NCBI GenBank assembly: GCA_910589415.1 | Contig: OU342631.1 | Location: forward strand, 310,001-374,000 | Length of the DNA: 64,000 nucleotides | Reading direction: 5' to 3' | Source: Malachius bipustulatus | Lineage: Eukaryota; Arthropoda; Insecta; Coleoptera; Melyridae | Shown: piece by piece, positions 1 to 11,417 of the stretch | Numbering within the stretch: the stretch's first letter is position 1 | How the letters are laid out: the number at the start of each line of letters is the position of its first letter | Translations under genes and position numbers: made by a program | Notes under the pieces: model-generated | The model's input: the letters and a program-made list of their open reading frames with translations, nothing else | Told to the model about the DNA's origin: nothing | The model's database searches: none

Positions 1-1030
1 AATTAAAGGCTTTAAATGTTGTTTCTTTTATTTTTTCAGGTGAATTAATCTTGTATTTACTGATAAGTAATTTAATTAATTATTAATTTAGTTTTAATTA
101 AGTTTATTGTTATAGGGAATATTTTGTAAATAAAACTTTTATTTTTTCAGAGAAACGCAATTACGCCTTTATTTCATTATTCCCAATAAGAGAGAGACAG
201 AAGTAATAAAACTTATTACATGTACCTATGATTAGGAAAATTCGACATTTTCTACGATAGAATATAAAAAAATCAAAATACCTAAAAAAACTTAGGATAT
301 CTAAAAAATGCATAGGAACTATCTTTTCATTACAAAAATTACTATAAAGCTAATACTTATTTTCAAGATAAAAAAGAAGGCATTACGAATTACTTGTGTA
401 ACATTTTACAGGCTGGTCCCAAAATGGCGTAGGTACACGGATAGTACCACAGCATATTAATTTTGGATTAAGGATTCTAAAGTTGACTTACTATTTTCTT
501 AAGCATGGCTTCTTTGAGAAGATATGACCAATTTTGTGACAAAAAAGTACAAAACACTGCACTCAATATACTTCTTCAGGCAGGGAGACAGTGTGTAGGT
601 CTATAATACCCAGAAAGTTATTACCATGGAAACATATGAAATGACAAGTCCAATAAAGTTTCAAACAATCATCGTTGCGGGGATACACATCCTCTACAAC
701 CCTCTGTATACCATGTACATCATTTCGGGATCCCCTGTATTATTACAACAAGTGTCATGTTTGCTGTTTCTTTATACAAATTCTTTTTTTTTTATAAACA
801 CTGTTTGTGATTTTTTTTGCATTTTATAAAAAGGGAATTCAATGTGATGTTTATAAGAAAAAAAAAAGTTCACAGTTGCATCTCAAAAACAAAACAGAGT
901 AAATAAAAACTAATGAATGGCACTATTTGTGAGAGTGTATGTGAGCTTTATGCTGGTGTCTTGTTTCGAGATTGTGCTCTGCGTGCATATCCCAAATTTA
1001 GTATACTGATAGAGAAACTAATAGAAGAAA
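1..1030. other. AT-rich sequence without recognised features
   Basis: No gene, RNA or clear inverted repeat was recognised. The stretch is AT-rich with homopolymer runs, and the short open frame at 626-829 has no recognisable protein content. It may include 5' sequence of the non-LTR element that follows, whose left boundary I could not fix. Confidence 0.5.
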
Positions 1031-1253
1031 CCCGACAGTGTTATATATATATGGGTTCTACCTAACTGTGAGTACATGAATCTGCTTCTTTTATGCTGTG
1101 TGAATCTATAACCGCCTATCATAGTATAAGATATTGCCAGTACAACAGAGGCGGTCATATTATCAGAAGTCACTTTTTTGTGTGGTGATAAGGGTATCTG
1201 AAGTGAATAAAGCGGGTCATACACTATACAGACCATTGGATACTCAGTTGGAA

Positions 1254-2153
1254 ATGGCAGATGAGACAGCAGATCTTACTATTGGAGATATCTATAGGGC
1301 CATAAAAGAAGTCAAAAAAGATCTTATTGAAAATAGTGATACTCTATTTGCCCGTCTTAATGAAAATTTGGTAAAGGTTTCGGATCGTGTTGATATTGTC
1401 GAAAGAAGTCAGGTTAAGCAGGAGAGCTCTATAAGAAAGATAGACAAGAATAATAGGAAGAATAACATAGTTATTCGTGGTATTGAAAATATTCAAGACA
1501 GGTCACATTTGGGCCTTATAGAGGTAATCCAGAATTTATTTAGTGATAGACTAGACATTCAACTAGGACGTGAACAGATCAACAACATATATCTGATTGG
1601 GAAAACTAAACAAATCATAAAGATTGAACTTGTCTCTTATTTAAATAAAATAGAAATTCTGAAGAGATCTAAGAACCTGAAAGGAACGAAAATTTTTATA
1701 CAGGAAGACTTAACACTAGAGGAAATAGAGGAGCAAAAACTACTGAGAAATCATTTAAAATTGGCAAGAGAAAGGAAGTGTAGTGCATATATCAGAGGCC
1801 AATTTTTGATAGTTGATGGAGTTAGGAATAGTGTTGAAGATTTGAAGACGGTCAAAATCGCTGTTGTTGGCAATTCCATAGTCAATAGACCTTCGAAGCA
1901 GGAGCATAATAATATTGACACAGCCCCTAATGTACCAATCGACGTGAAGGGGAATAATCAGCGTGATCACGGAGTTCAGGTTCTTGGAAGAAAGCAGGAA
2001 AACGAGAACAGAAAGCTACATTTGGGTCGGTCTGATGTTGGTATGTTGACAAGGAGTAATTCGCAGGAAAAAAATAGGAAGGGAGCAAGAGAATTCAGCA
2101 AGGGTGCGTTACCGGTAGGAGTTACTGGAGCTGGAAAGACAAGTGAAAAATAA
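1254..2153 (+). CDS. Non-LTR retrotransposon ORF1 protein (299 aa)
   Basis: Likely the RNA-binding chaperone of a non-LTR element, acting in the ribonucleoprotein that carries element RNA. The start chosen is the ATG opening MADETADL; the frame stays open for 40 codons upstream, but that part looks like leader. Residues about 10-75 are charged and coiled-coil-like. A central block (about 75-185) contains NNIVIRGI, then IFIQEDLT and LARERK, the layout of L1-type ORF1 proteins (RRM-like core plus C-terminal domain). The basic, Ser/Asn-rich tail has no zinc knuckle. The frame is uninterrupted although the downstream ORF2 is destroyed. The assignment rests on family resemblance, not an alignment. 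Confidence 0.7.
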   Translation: MADETADLTIGDIYRAIKEVKKDLIENSDTLFARLNENLVKVSDRVDIVERSQVKQESSIRKIDKNNRKNNIVIRGIENIQDRSHLGLIEVIQNLFSDRLDIQLGREQINNIYLIGKTKQIIKIELVSYLNKIEILKRSKNLKGTKIFIQEDLTLEEIEEQKLLRNHLKLARERKCSAYIRGQFLIVDGVRNSVEDLKTVKIAVVGNSIVNRPSKQEHNNIDTAPNVPIDVKGNNQRDHGVQVLGRKQENENRKLHLGRSDVGMLTRSNSQEKNRKGAREFSKGALPVGVTGAGKTSEK

Positions 2154-2309
2154 TCGCTGCTCAGTTAAATATTATTTAAGTTTATATTTTTTTTTTGTCA
2201 TCTGAATTGCGAGTAAACATGCTGCCATTGTCTAATCTTGATTTCGATTATTTTTAGTTGTTGGTGTTGTTTTTGAGCGTATTATAGGCTGTATAATAAT
2301 TGAGGAAGG

Positions 2310-2555
2310 ATGGATCCTTTAATTCGTGATTGTAATTTCATAAATTTTGACACGCATGAGGTACTCAATGTTCAGAATGTGGAAATTGCAAGGGGATTGT
2401 TGTCAAATGTTAGTATTAGCTTGATACATCAAAACATACGAAGTATATCGAAAAACATGGACTACCTCAGCGTGCACTTGGCTAGTTTTAAGTTTGAACT
2501 TGACGTAATTATTTTAACAGAAACTTGGACTGTGCATAATGTAGATTTGTTCCAA
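2310..2555 (+). pseudogene. Truncated ORF2 (endonuclease N-terminus)
   Basis: The frame opens with MDPLIRDCNF and contains LIHQNIRSISKN, then VIILTETW. These are the N-terminal motifs of the apurinic-type endonuclease of Jockey/CR1-like elements (the Asn of HxNIRS and the catalytic Glu of xETW). After about 80 residues the frame leaves the family and stops, and the rest of the endonuclease and the reverse transcriptase are absent. The break near 2555 joins directly to sequence that looks like 3' UTR, so this is an internal deletion, not the usual 5' truncation. Confidence 0.75.
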
Positions 2556-2797
2556 AAATGGATTTGTTGATTGTAATTTGTTTGTAATTATGAAATGTGT
2601 TCCAACTATAATATGATGCTGGGACAGCGGTGCACAAGTAATTTTCTTTTACCGTTGTTCCAGTTATCTGTACCTTTAAAAGAAAAAAACAGTGAACACA
2701 TATACTACTTACTACTGTTTATTGTTCTGTAGGATATATAGATATTGCATAGCTCAAATGGTATTATTACTCTGTAAACTTTTGATGGACAATAAAT

Positions 2798-2825
2798 ATT
2801 ATTATTATTATTATTATTATTATTT
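2798..2825 (+). repeat. ATT microsatellite tail of the LINE
   Basis: About nine ATT units follow CAATAAAT. The same junction (CAATAAAT then ATT units) occurs on the minus strand at 21204-21250, so this is most simply the 3' tail of the non-LTR family. Confidence 0.75.
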
Positions 2826-3419
2826 AGGAAAACGAGTCCTCTTATGTTTAAGAACCAAATTTCAGAACATTATCTCCATAAAAAAAGTAATGACCAAAAA
2901 CAAAAACTCAATTTTGAGTTTTTTGACGTTATTTCATGAACTAGCAGCGATATTTCAGATCTGGTTTCACCAACATCTTAAAAAGAAAAACATATTAACC
3001 CACTCTGTATTTACGTTTTCTGAGCAACGAAATAGTTATAACCCTGTACATTTACTTCACACCCATTTTTTAATCACCATTTCACTCAAATATGATCCTT
3101 TCAAATAAAAATCTTACAGTTCGGATTTCTCTTTTGTATTGAACATAATTTTCTGCTGTTGTGGCTTAACTATGAGCTCGTGTTTTTTTTTGTTTTAATT
3201 TTTTGATTTATTTTTAACCAAAGAATCTATCTTTAAATTTTTTCGCCAATATTATATAATGTACCTATGTCATTTTGTGAGCAATTACAGGAAGGGGACC
3301 TAACACCAACCCTTGTTGACAGTGAAGCGTTCGAAACTCTTGATCATGTGCTAGGTTCATATAAACACAGTGACTCGAATAAAGAGCTGCAATGAGATTG
3401 GAAGAACACACTATTGAGT
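2826..3419. other. Intergenic sequence 3' of the SLC19 gene
   Basis: AT-rich with no recognised coding content; the open frame crossing 2692-3108 includes the ATT repeat and is not credible. It separates the LINE from the poly(A) signal of the SLC19 gene. Confidence 0.5.
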
Positions 3420-3425
3420 TTTATT
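3420..3425 (-). terminator. Candidate poly(A) signal of the SLC19 gene
   Basis: AATAAA on the minus strand about 60 bp after the stop codon of the SLC19-like gene, at a sensible distance for cleavage and polyadenylation. The motif is common in AT-rich DNA, so this is only a likely assignment. Confidence 0.5.
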
Positions 3426-3487
3426 TTTTAACTCTACCAGTGGAAAACACTATGAAAAAATATAACAAAGCTGTTACTTTCCCACTA

Positions 3488-4281
3488 TCATAAAGGATCG
3501 ACCACAGGCAACTCTGCAGTACTACTTTTCCTACAATTTACAATACCAATTACAGAATAAAACACAGCGATTATTACGTGATAAATTCCATAAACAAAAT
3601 ATTGATCACGAGGTCCTAAGGCAAACCCAACAGATTTAGTAACAACAACAACTGTTAACACTGACTGTAATGAGAGTGCTATGAGAGTATTAAAACTAAA
3701 AACCAATCCGTAACTGTCTTCTTCAATATGTTTGGCAATTTCAGCACTTGCAATTGTAATCATGAAATGATATAAACCACCAAAAATACAGTAACAGGCA
3801 TAACTGATAAAGACATTGTCTGTTTGGGAACTTAAAACCATTATTAAACCAGCAACGAGAGAGCAGAATCCCAATATTAGTTCACCGATTCTTTCCCAAT
3901 TTGTTTTTAAGTAACCTGCCGTCAGAGCACCTAAAAATCCTATGAAAGTTAGTACAGCTTCTGTTGCCCCATTGTAAATGGGCTCCGACGGATCACTCCG
4001 GATGATGGTCCACAATGGTTGCATGTAAGTTTGTACTTGAATAAAGCCACAGGTTGATAATGCCCACCATATTGACCATTTCACGACATACTTGTTGGAG
4101 AATGACTTGAAAAAATGGATTTTCATAAGTAAAAAGGCCGACTTTGTGTTTTGAACTAGAGATTCCTTTTGAGTCATGTCTTGTTCAGTCATATTTTGTT
4201 TCTGTAAGTCTTCTGGATGAAAGTAAATACTCTTTTTACCTGAGGGTAATAATAAGCACCAAGTCGTTGCTGCAACCATTG
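3488..4281 (-). CDS. SLC19-family transporter, exon 3 (C-terminal half)
   Basis: This exon encodes residues 171-434, ending VDPL-stop. It begins after a T-rich tract and AG, and completes the split codon left by exon 2 (G|CA, Ala). The sequence reads AMVAATTWCLLLPSGKK, a polar loop (about residues 185-215), then several hydrophobic helices. Recognisable SLC19 motifs include KWSIWWALSTCGFIQVQ, NYMQPLW-like QTYMQPLW, YNGATEAV and SYGLVFSFNTLIAL. These match the C-terminal six-helix half of reduced-folate/thiamine carriers in the plasma membrane. No frameshift or stop was seen. Which vitamin it carries cannot be read from sequence; insect members are usually called thiamine transporters. Confidence 0.92.
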
Positions 4282-4803
4282 CTAAAAAATATATTATAAG
4301 TAAGTATAGTTTTCTTTGATGATAAATATATATTAACAATGTATTAACAATCTAGGTCAATTTAAGATTAAATTAAGGGAACTTGTTGATCGATACTACT
4401 AGGGGATATGTTTCGTGCTGCCGTACTTGTAATTAATTCATTATGCTGCTTATATAATGTTATTGTTTGTATTGAAAAGGGGTTAAACCCGTTGACTTTA
4501 ATAAAATAAAAAATAAAAATAAAAATAAATAAAACACTAATGTTTTTAAATGCTATTTTATATCATAAATTTTAAATACAGTTTCATTGGCAAGATCTCA
4601 AAAACTGGACAAGAAAAAATAAAGATATACCTAGGTAACTAAACTGTTTTTTAGACCTAATTTAATAACACAGTTTCCGTCAAATAGATAGGATTAATGA
4701 AGCATTTCTCTCTAACAAATTAGGAGAGTCGCAATAGTTAAGAATGTTCTATTTTGCATGTGAGTTTTCTATGGCTCTAAAACAGATTCACACAGTGTAT
4801 GTA

Positions 4804-5000
4804 CAGTCGTGGCCACCCAAATGTGAACGCATTTTTGTTGTCATGGAAATTTCAGCTGAATTTTATCACAGTAAGTCAGACATTATTGAGTTGCGTCAAT
4901 AAATAAATATATTTGACATCTACCCTAATACGGTGCTAATGATTTAAAGTTCAAATTACACAATTAAATTTTGCCGTTCACATTTGGGTGACCACAACTG
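4804..5000. mobile_element. Tc1/mariner-type MITE (197 bp)
   Basis: Terminal inverted repeats begin CAGTCGTGGCCACCCAAATG on the left and, reverse-complemented, CAGTTGTGGTCACCCAAATG on the right. The element is flanked by TA on both sides, as expected for a TA target duplication. The interior is AT-rich and non-coding. Confidence 0.85.
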
Positions 5001-5095
5001 TACCTATGAGTTCCAAAAAATTCGTTTCTGACTAGGAACATTTTTGTCTACAGCTGTTATAATAATCAAGCTCATGGCTCAATTCTTCATTTATA

Positions 5096-6486
5096 CAGGG
5101 TGAGGACTTTAAAGTGTTACAATGCGATATCTTGAAAACGGTTTCAAATATTTTCATGAAATTTTGGAAGGTGTAATAAGTATAGCGGAGGGACATATAC
5201 CAGGTGTCCCAACACTAGTGTCCACCCCCTAAATTGAGCTTAATTTTAAAGATAAAAAATTGAAACTTTGAGGATTTGTGTACTTGATATAGGACCACGG
5301 AATGGCATAATTATTAGTTTCATTAAAAAACATTTTTAATATCTTTTTAATAATCACCTTTTTCATGAGTCCATACTACGACACTGTCCAGTGCAGGTTC
5401 ATTGTGCCGGCTAGCCCAGCAAGAGCCGTCCTTCTATTTATTTGGGCCTTATTTACTTTGTCATAAAACCTATTGCACCTACCGTTTTCAGATTATATTG
5501 ATTATATTGTTCAGGTTATATTGTCTACCTGTCATTGCTATATAATTATATTTTATTTAATTAAAGCCTTATAATTAGTTTTTTCACATTTCTTTCAAGC
5601 GATATTCATTTTATTAATCGATTTCTACGTATGTATTGAAAAAAAATCAACTTTTTTTTTCGACAATTTACCACCATCTTACAGTTTTTTATCGCTCGCG
5701 CCCTAACTAATTTTTTTTTAATGAAACTGATTATGCCATTCCGTGGTCCTAATTCAAGTACACAAATCCTGAAAGTTTCAATTTTTTATCTTTAAAATTA
5801 AGCTCTATTTAGGGGGTGGACACTAGTGTTGGGACACCCGGTACAATATTTTTGTTATATTTTCCTTCAACCCCTTTTGAGGAGTTATTTAAAATTTTGA
5901 AATTTTAATTTTTTATTTCAGATTCGAATTTTACGGCTGAAAATGCTTAATAAATAGCTTCCCCCGTCTTGGAGGTGGAGTGGGGGGTAAATTTCAAGTT
6001 TTATTTAGGAATCCTGATTTTTGTTGCAGACTCTGATTTTATGACTAAAAATCAGTAGAATTTATCTTTATATTTTTCCTCGATTTATGAATATTTTTCG
6101 TTCAATTTCAGTAGTAAGACAAAGCTAAAAAGAAAGATTACAGCACCTTCTCCTTCTATCCTGAATCGTAAAAAACGTAACCGACAAATCCTACCTATTT
6201 ATAGTTGTACAATCCGAATCTGCAATAAAAAAATAAAGTTTCCCCACAGTTGAAATTTACCCCCCGTCCCACCTACAAGGAGTGTGACTGGAGAGCAATT
6301 TCCTACTTATTATTTAAAATTCCAAGTTACCCCCCCTCTCAAAAGGGGTGAAGGCAAATATGTCAAAAATATCATAAAATATGTCCCCCCCACCCTGTAG
6401 ATACTTATTGCACCTTCCAAATTTTATGAAAATATTTGAAACCGTTTGTTTGAAACTCATTGTAACAGTTTAAAATCCTCACCTTA
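5096..6486. mobile_element. TA-flanked inverted-repeat element with nested insertion
   Basis: The left end CAGGGTGAGGACTTTAAAG pairs with the right end (reverse complement TAAGGTGAGGATTTTAAAC). The repeats run more than 80 bp inward (GAAACGGTTTCAAATATT against AATATTTGAAACCG). Further in, the two halves are also loosely complementary (ACCCCCC-containing stretches near 5990 and 6260). A second element at 5200-5841 interrupts the left half; without it the element is about 750 bp. No transposase is present. Confidence 0.85.
5200..5841. mobile_element. Nested inverted-repeat element (642 bp)
   Basis: Ends CCAGGTGTCCCAACACTAG and CTAGTGTTGGGACACCCGG are near-perfect inverted repeats that continue for about 130 bp (for example GGACCACGGAATGGCATAAT against ATTATGCCATTCCGTGGTCC). 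TA flanks both sides. It sits inside the left arm of the 5096-6486 element and is therefore the younger insertion. Non-coding. Confidence 0.87.
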
Positions 6487-6767
6487 TAGGGTGCATTGGT
6501 CATGGAAGAACTATTTATAAAAAGTGTAAATATAACTTTTTAACATTCTGTAATTCCAGCAGTGACATGCCTATTTTAATTTTATTAGTAAATAGTTTTC
6601 GAATACCTTCATAAGTTGTGGATGTGAATAAAGAATTTGAGTTGTCACGACAAAAACTAACTGATTATTAATTATATTTCTCAATTTTGAGATCCCCAGA
6701 CTATATGCACGTGATAAAAATTGAAAACATAATCACTTATATGATATTTCGAATAAATAAAACTTAC

Positions 6768-6972
6768 CTGTTAGTGTTATATAATTGAGATCCCTATAAT
6801 CCATCAGTTCATATGAAATCAATACCTGCGCAAGAATTCCGGAAGCAAGTCTACCAGCTAATATGGCAGCTCTTGTATGGGAGGTAACTTTTTGGAAATA
6901 AGTAGAATCAACTTTGGCATAAATATATGTATAGTATGCGATTTCAGTGGCCATAAATGTCCCATAAAACAC
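6768..6972 (-). CDS. SLC19-family transporter, exon 2
   Basis: It encodes residues 103-170 plus the first base of codon 171. The acceptor is TTTCTAG before GTGTTTTATGG and the donor is CAG|GTAAGT, both strong. The protein VFYGTFMATEIAYYTYIYAK...SHTRAAILAGRLASGILAQVL carries the hallmark SLC19 stretch between helices 4 and 5 (FYG-x-AxEIAYY-YIY and the TRAA-LxGR-xSG loop). The phases fit exons 1 and 3 exactly (0 at the start, 1 at the end). Confidence 0.93.
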
Positions 6973-7100
6973 CTAGAAATATACATTTTCATATATAAGC
7001 TGCAAGTTAAGTTGGTATGTATACAGTTCCAGTAACAATTATTTTTGATTTTTTTTTTTCAAAACTTTGTTTCAAGCAACAATTTGAAATGTAATATATA

Positions 7101-7674
7101 CAGGGTGATCAGTAACTCGCGCAATCCGAATACAGGGCGATATAGAGCCCATTAAAATTAAGGATATTCTGCAAAAAAGAAATTGAATCCAACGGTTGGT
7201 TTTCAAGTTACAGAGTTTCCCTCATCCGAGTTTAGACGTAATTTTTTCAATAACCGTGATAAAAATTAATGAAAAATTCAGGTTACTATAACGTCTGGAA
7301 CGGATACTATATAATTCATCATTTTTTTCCCACAAAACCTCTTTACAGAGGAATTGAGAATGTTGTAAATTGATACCATAACCATACCTAAATCTGAACG
7401 AAATTTTAAGTTTGGCAACCGCCTAAACTCAACTTAGAATATAAAATATTCAAATGCCTTCGTTGCTATGGAAATAAAAATAATAACAATACTATTATAT
7501 CTAACCCCAACTTATTCATATATTCAGTGTAGTGTTGTCACCTTTTTTTTCTACAAAAATGGTCATATCTTTGGAAGAAAAGAACTTACAACACTGCAGT
7601 AAGAATATTTTCCACTCTTAAAAAGTGAAGTTTACTGCAGCATGCTCTGAGTGCGCGAGTTACTGATCACCCTG
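7101..7674. mobile_element. CAGGGTGATCAGTAACTCG-ended element, copy 1 (574 bp)
   Basis: Inverted ends CAGGGTGATCAGTAACTCGC and GCGAGTTACTGATCACCCTG are flanked by TA. It lies in SLC19 intron 1. Two more copies lie at 40541-41695 and 40928-41492 in the opposite orientation, sharing interior sequence (for example TTGAATCCAACGGTTG). No coding capacity. Confidence 0.87.
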
Positions 7675-7679
7675 TATAA

Positions 7680-8930
7680 CTTATCTCATATTCTTCTTAA
7701 AATTAAGAAAGAAATTTAATATGTATTAGCTATAAGCAATAAAAAATAATCGCGTACAATTAAGAAGATTTATCCTAAAAATTTAATACTCAAAATAATT
7801 GCTTTTTTTAAAAAAGCAAGATAATAATATATCATTATGAGCTTCCGCCCAAGGGGGAACTGTAATTTTCATTGCACAATTCTGCTGGTGGAACTCTAGC
7901 CACACCGTTTTAAAAATTATACATTTATTTTTAATAATAAAATTCTAACTGCCATTCATAATTTCATTACAGAGCACTTCTTATAGTAACATGATCTTTG
8001 AAAATTGTCATACAAGTTTAACTTATTACTCAAAGATCAGCAAATAAGTTGAAATCGTTTAAAATGTTTACTAGACTGCCTATTAAATTTTATTGAATAT
8101 CAAGGACAAAAAAATAATCCAAACATATCCTAATCTGCTACAGATACAAGAATAAATGCAATTAGAATTGCAAAACATTACATCTAATAAATTCATTGAA
8201 CAAAAAAGTTATTATTTTCAGTTGAATTAACTGGAGTAAACAGGTCAATAATCTCATTAGACTTTTATAAAATATTAGAGCCAACATTTTAGAATGATTT
8301 GAAAGAACGAAAAAAGTATTACCGAGGTAATTACTATTGTTTCACAACAAATTTGTTTGTTTAGTCATTTTTAACCCATCTAAAATTAAATAATTATATG
8401 TGCTGGTAAATGAGTTCAGGACACATTAAAACTTATGCCTTATATTATTATTATCAGAATTAAAGACTTTACATAAGGTAACATTACTTTTAATACACCC
8501 TGAGAATTATTATTGAAAAGTAATTGACAAATTTTGAATTAAACCTGTCAAAACATTTTAAAATAAAGAGAAATCTTTTAGAAGCCATTAAAGATACTTA
8601 AAAAAATGTTATAGGAAAACCACCTCTATCAATATTTGAGATATGAGAGGTTCAAAGTTAACTTCATTTATTTTTACTTAAGTTTAAAAAAGTACTTTTT
8701 TTATAAATTTATTGTTCCATTCATATTTTTTCAGCCTGGGCTTTATTAACAAACTGGGGCTTTTGGTTTTTCACTCTTTATCAACAAGCTCTGGTATTAA
8801 AGATATTATATACATGTTGTAAGATTAATTTTTAGTGTAGGGTAAATCATAATTTATGAATCGCTTTCACAACAAGTAGGTAATATTGCATTAATCTCCC
8901 TAATTCTCGCAAATATCTATAGATAAAGTT
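7680..8930. other. Intronic sequence, nothing recognised
   Basis: AT-rich part of SLC19 intron 1. I found no inverted-repeat ends, coding remnants or tandem arrays in it. Confidence 0.5.
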
Positions 8931-8935
8931 ATCTA

Positions 8936-9761
8936 CAGGGTGGTTCAACTTAAAACGTCAGGACTTTACCAAACGATAGATAACGTTAAAATAATGCCAG
9001 TTTCTCTAATACAGTTGAAGTTTTGGGAAAAAAATCATGTTTTGTGAATATTGTCAAAACGTCTGCTTTAAAAAAATTGAAATTTGGCACGCAGCATGAG
9101 CTAAGTATTTTTTATGATTTACGGCTTATGGTGATAAATTGCGAAAACCAGCAGCAGAGATATGGGTGTGCCATCGGCCCTTTAAAAAAAAATTGACGTC
9201 ACTGACTCTATGGCTACTGACAATAATTGTTACATTAGTTAGGTGTTTGTTTATTTCATCTGTTATTTAATTATTTAAATAAAAGTTATTTGATTAGAAT
9301 TGGTCTGTTATTCTTAAAATGGCTACGGATATTACCTAAGAAAACCTGAATTATCTCGAAAATTGCGCCTTGTGAAAAAAATTAGGGAGTACTTTTTGTT
9401 CTAAAAAGCATGGGGCATTGAATAGTATTATTAAATTTGTCATAGAGTCAGTGGCGTCAAATTTTTTTTTGAAAAGGGGCGATGGCACACCCATATCTCC
9501 GCCGCTGGTTTTCGCAATTTATCACCATAAGCCGTGTAAATCATGAAAGATACTTAGCTCATGCTGCGTGCCAAATTTCAATTTTTTTAAAGCAGCCCTT
9601 TTGACAATATTCACAAAACAATTTTTTTTTCCCAAAACTTCAACGATGTTTTATCTTGAAAAGAAAACTTTCCCGGCTATAAGTGTATTAGAGAAACTGG
9701 CATTATTTTAACGTTATCTATCGTTTGGTAAAGTCCTGACGTTTTAAGTTGGACCACCCTG
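8936..9761. mobile_element. Palindromic TA-flanked element (826 bp)
   Basis: Ends CAGGGTGGTTCAACTTAAAA and TTTTAAGTTGGACCACCCTG are inverted repeats flanked by TA. The complementarity continues almost to the middle (GCACGCAGCATGAGCTAAG against CTTAGCTCATGCTGCGTGC, and GACTCTATG against CATAGAGTC). The whole element can therefore fold as one long hairpin. Non-coding. Confidence 0.88.
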
Positions 9762-10085
9762 TATAAAATCACCTTCTAATTATTTATTTATACATATACA
9801 TACAGGATGATTCACGATGACTTTTCAGTAGAAGACACTCATGTTAGTGCAATGTAACTTGAACATTTGCAAACTGGTTTTCATAATAATCTACGAGCCT
9901 AAAATATTTTTGGTTGCCTACTGTTTTCGATTATACTGGAAGTCGATACCAACAACTAGGGTCAACTGACCAGTGAATGAACGGATAAGAGAAACCGTCA
10001 CTTCAACTGCCTTGTTTGCAATTAAAATGATCGAAAATATTTTTTATTATAACATGGTAGATTAGTTTGATTATCTGACTTTATA

Positions 10086-10333
10086 CAGGGTGTCCAGGTA
10101 TGAGTGTAAAAGCTACACGTGGCGACCTTCCTTGGACGATTTTGAGTAAAAAATCTTAATACAATAATGCTCTAAACCTCTTCACGGTGCCATTTCCTTT
10201 TGCAGTTACGGTTAACTTTTTCAAAGACTTTTGCAAAGTCTTATTTCATTTAATTTTCGTAACAGTGCAATTATTAACTTTTTTAACATTTCTAAAAAAA
10301 AGCACTTTAAGAAATGTTAAAAAACTAACTTAT
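10086..10333. mobile_element. Fragment of a mariner-type element end
   Basis: It starts CAGGGTGTCCAGGTATGAGT after TA. For about 250 bp it matches, in inverse orientation, the right end of the 13693-15559 element (shared blocks GTTACGGTTAAC, GACTTTTGCAAAGTCTT, GCACTTTAAGAAATG). It is a broken relative and has no partner terminus nearby. Confidence 0.75.
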
Positions 10334-10388
10334 ATAATACTTTATAAACTAACTATATAAACTTTATAATACCCGCCGTGACAGCGGG

Positions 10389-10596
10389 TATTATAAAGCC
10401 TCATTAAGTTAACGGACAGATTTCTGTGCCCGTTTCTGAAGAAGGTATCGAGTCTAAGTGGAAATTTTTTAAATTTATCTATTCTTGACATGAAAGTAAT
10501 TACAAAAATGTTAATAAAAGATATTTGACGTCGATATTAGCTTCAAAAACGAGCACAGAAATCTGCCCGTTAGCCTAATGAGCCTTTATAATATTG
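10389..10596. mobile_element. Small MITE beside a TATAATACCCGC palindrome
   Basis: Inverted repeats of about 45 bp: TATTATAAAGCCTCATTAAG on the left and, reverse-complemented, TATTATAAAGGCTCATTAGG on the right, each followed by AACGG and CAGATTTCTGTGC-like sequence. A separate short perfect palindrome (CTTTATAATACCCGC and complement, 10362-10398) straddles its left end. Confidence 0.65.
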
Positions 10597-10684
10597 GCTG
10601 TTACACTTTGCAAATAATGACAACCGTGATGCAAATGTTGATCGACTTTTCAAAATAAAAAATGTCGCACAGCTAATCTGGTAT

Positions 10685-11405
10685 TAATTCCAGAAAACCC
10701 TACCTGATGGACAAAGTTGTCATAGATGAGACAATGATTCCTTGGAGAGGAAGATTAGCATTCAGGCAGTACCTTCCTGCTAAGTGTTACAAATGTGGAG
10801 TCAAGGTCAAGGTATACAAAATATGCACTTCGGAAGGTTACATACAAGTTGCAGATTTATTCTGGGAAAAAGGCCCAAAATGCACCTGTAAATTATCACG
10901 GTCATACTTATAACGTTTGTATGAATTTACTGAAAGGACTTTTGAACGAAGGAAGGACATTATAATTATATCGATAATTATTACACAAGTGTGAAGCTGT
11001 GCAAAGAGCTCTTAACTTCTATAACCTATGTTTGTGGCACCCTCAGAAGCAATAGAAAGGGAAATCCGAAAGAATTATGCAAAAAAAAAAATTGAAAAGA
11101 GGTCAAATCGCCGGAAAGCAAAATCAGGATGGAATTAGTGTAATAAAATGGGTTGACAAACGTCTTGTGCTGATGATTAGTACGGTGCCAGATCACAAAC
11201 CAGAACTGAAAGCTACCTGAGCCAAAAACCGACATGGGGAAGACATACTGAAACCTCCAGCTATTGTATCATAAAACAAAACCAAAAACGGAGTGGATGT
11301 TTCAGATCAAATGTCATCTTACTACAGAGTCCCCTCAGAAAAACAATAAAATGGTACAAAAAAGTTCTGTTCGAGATCATTCTTGGAACATACACTGTGA
11401 ATTCT
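10685..11405 (+). pseudogene. piggyBac-type transposase remnant
   Basis: The open part (10707-10913) reads VVIDETMIPWRGRLAFRQYL then CYKCGVKVKVYKICTSEGY. This is the region of piggyBac transposases around the first catalytic Asp. In other frames downstream are DNYYTSVKLCKEL (second Asp region), LRSNRKGNPKE, and GVDVSDQMSSYYR (third Asp region), then WYKKVLFEIILGT. Several frameshifts and stops separate them, and the N-terminal half and terminal repeats are not visible. A dead partial copy, inserted within SLC19 intron 1. Confidence 0.85.
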
Positions 11406-11417
11406 TGGGTACTATGC

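Larger units (their letters stand above)
1040..2825 (+). mobile_element. Internally deleted non-LTR retrotransposon
   Basis: The order is: leader, full ORF1 (1254-2153), start of ORF2 with the first endonuclease motifs (2310 to about 2555), a 3' untranslated tail, then an ATT microsatellite tail (2798-2825). The reverse transcriptase and most of the endonuclease are missing, so this copy could move only with help from a complete relative. The ORF2 start resembles Jockey/CR1-type endonucleases. The left boundary is approximate, and I did not identify a target-site duplication. Confidence 0.75.
4282..6767 (-). other. SLC19 intron 2
   Basis: A GT-AG intron of about 2.5 kb. It holds a Tc1-like MITE (4804-5000) and a nested pair of inverted-repeat elements (5096-6486 containing 5200-5841). 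The remaining parts (4282-4800 and 6490-6767) are AT-rich with nothing recognised except a short AAAAT-type run near 4505. Confidence 0.85.

Noticed and set aside
2692..3108. 138-codon frame as a gene
   Set aside because: It runs through the LINE tail and the ATT microsatellite (poly-Tyr); low complexity.
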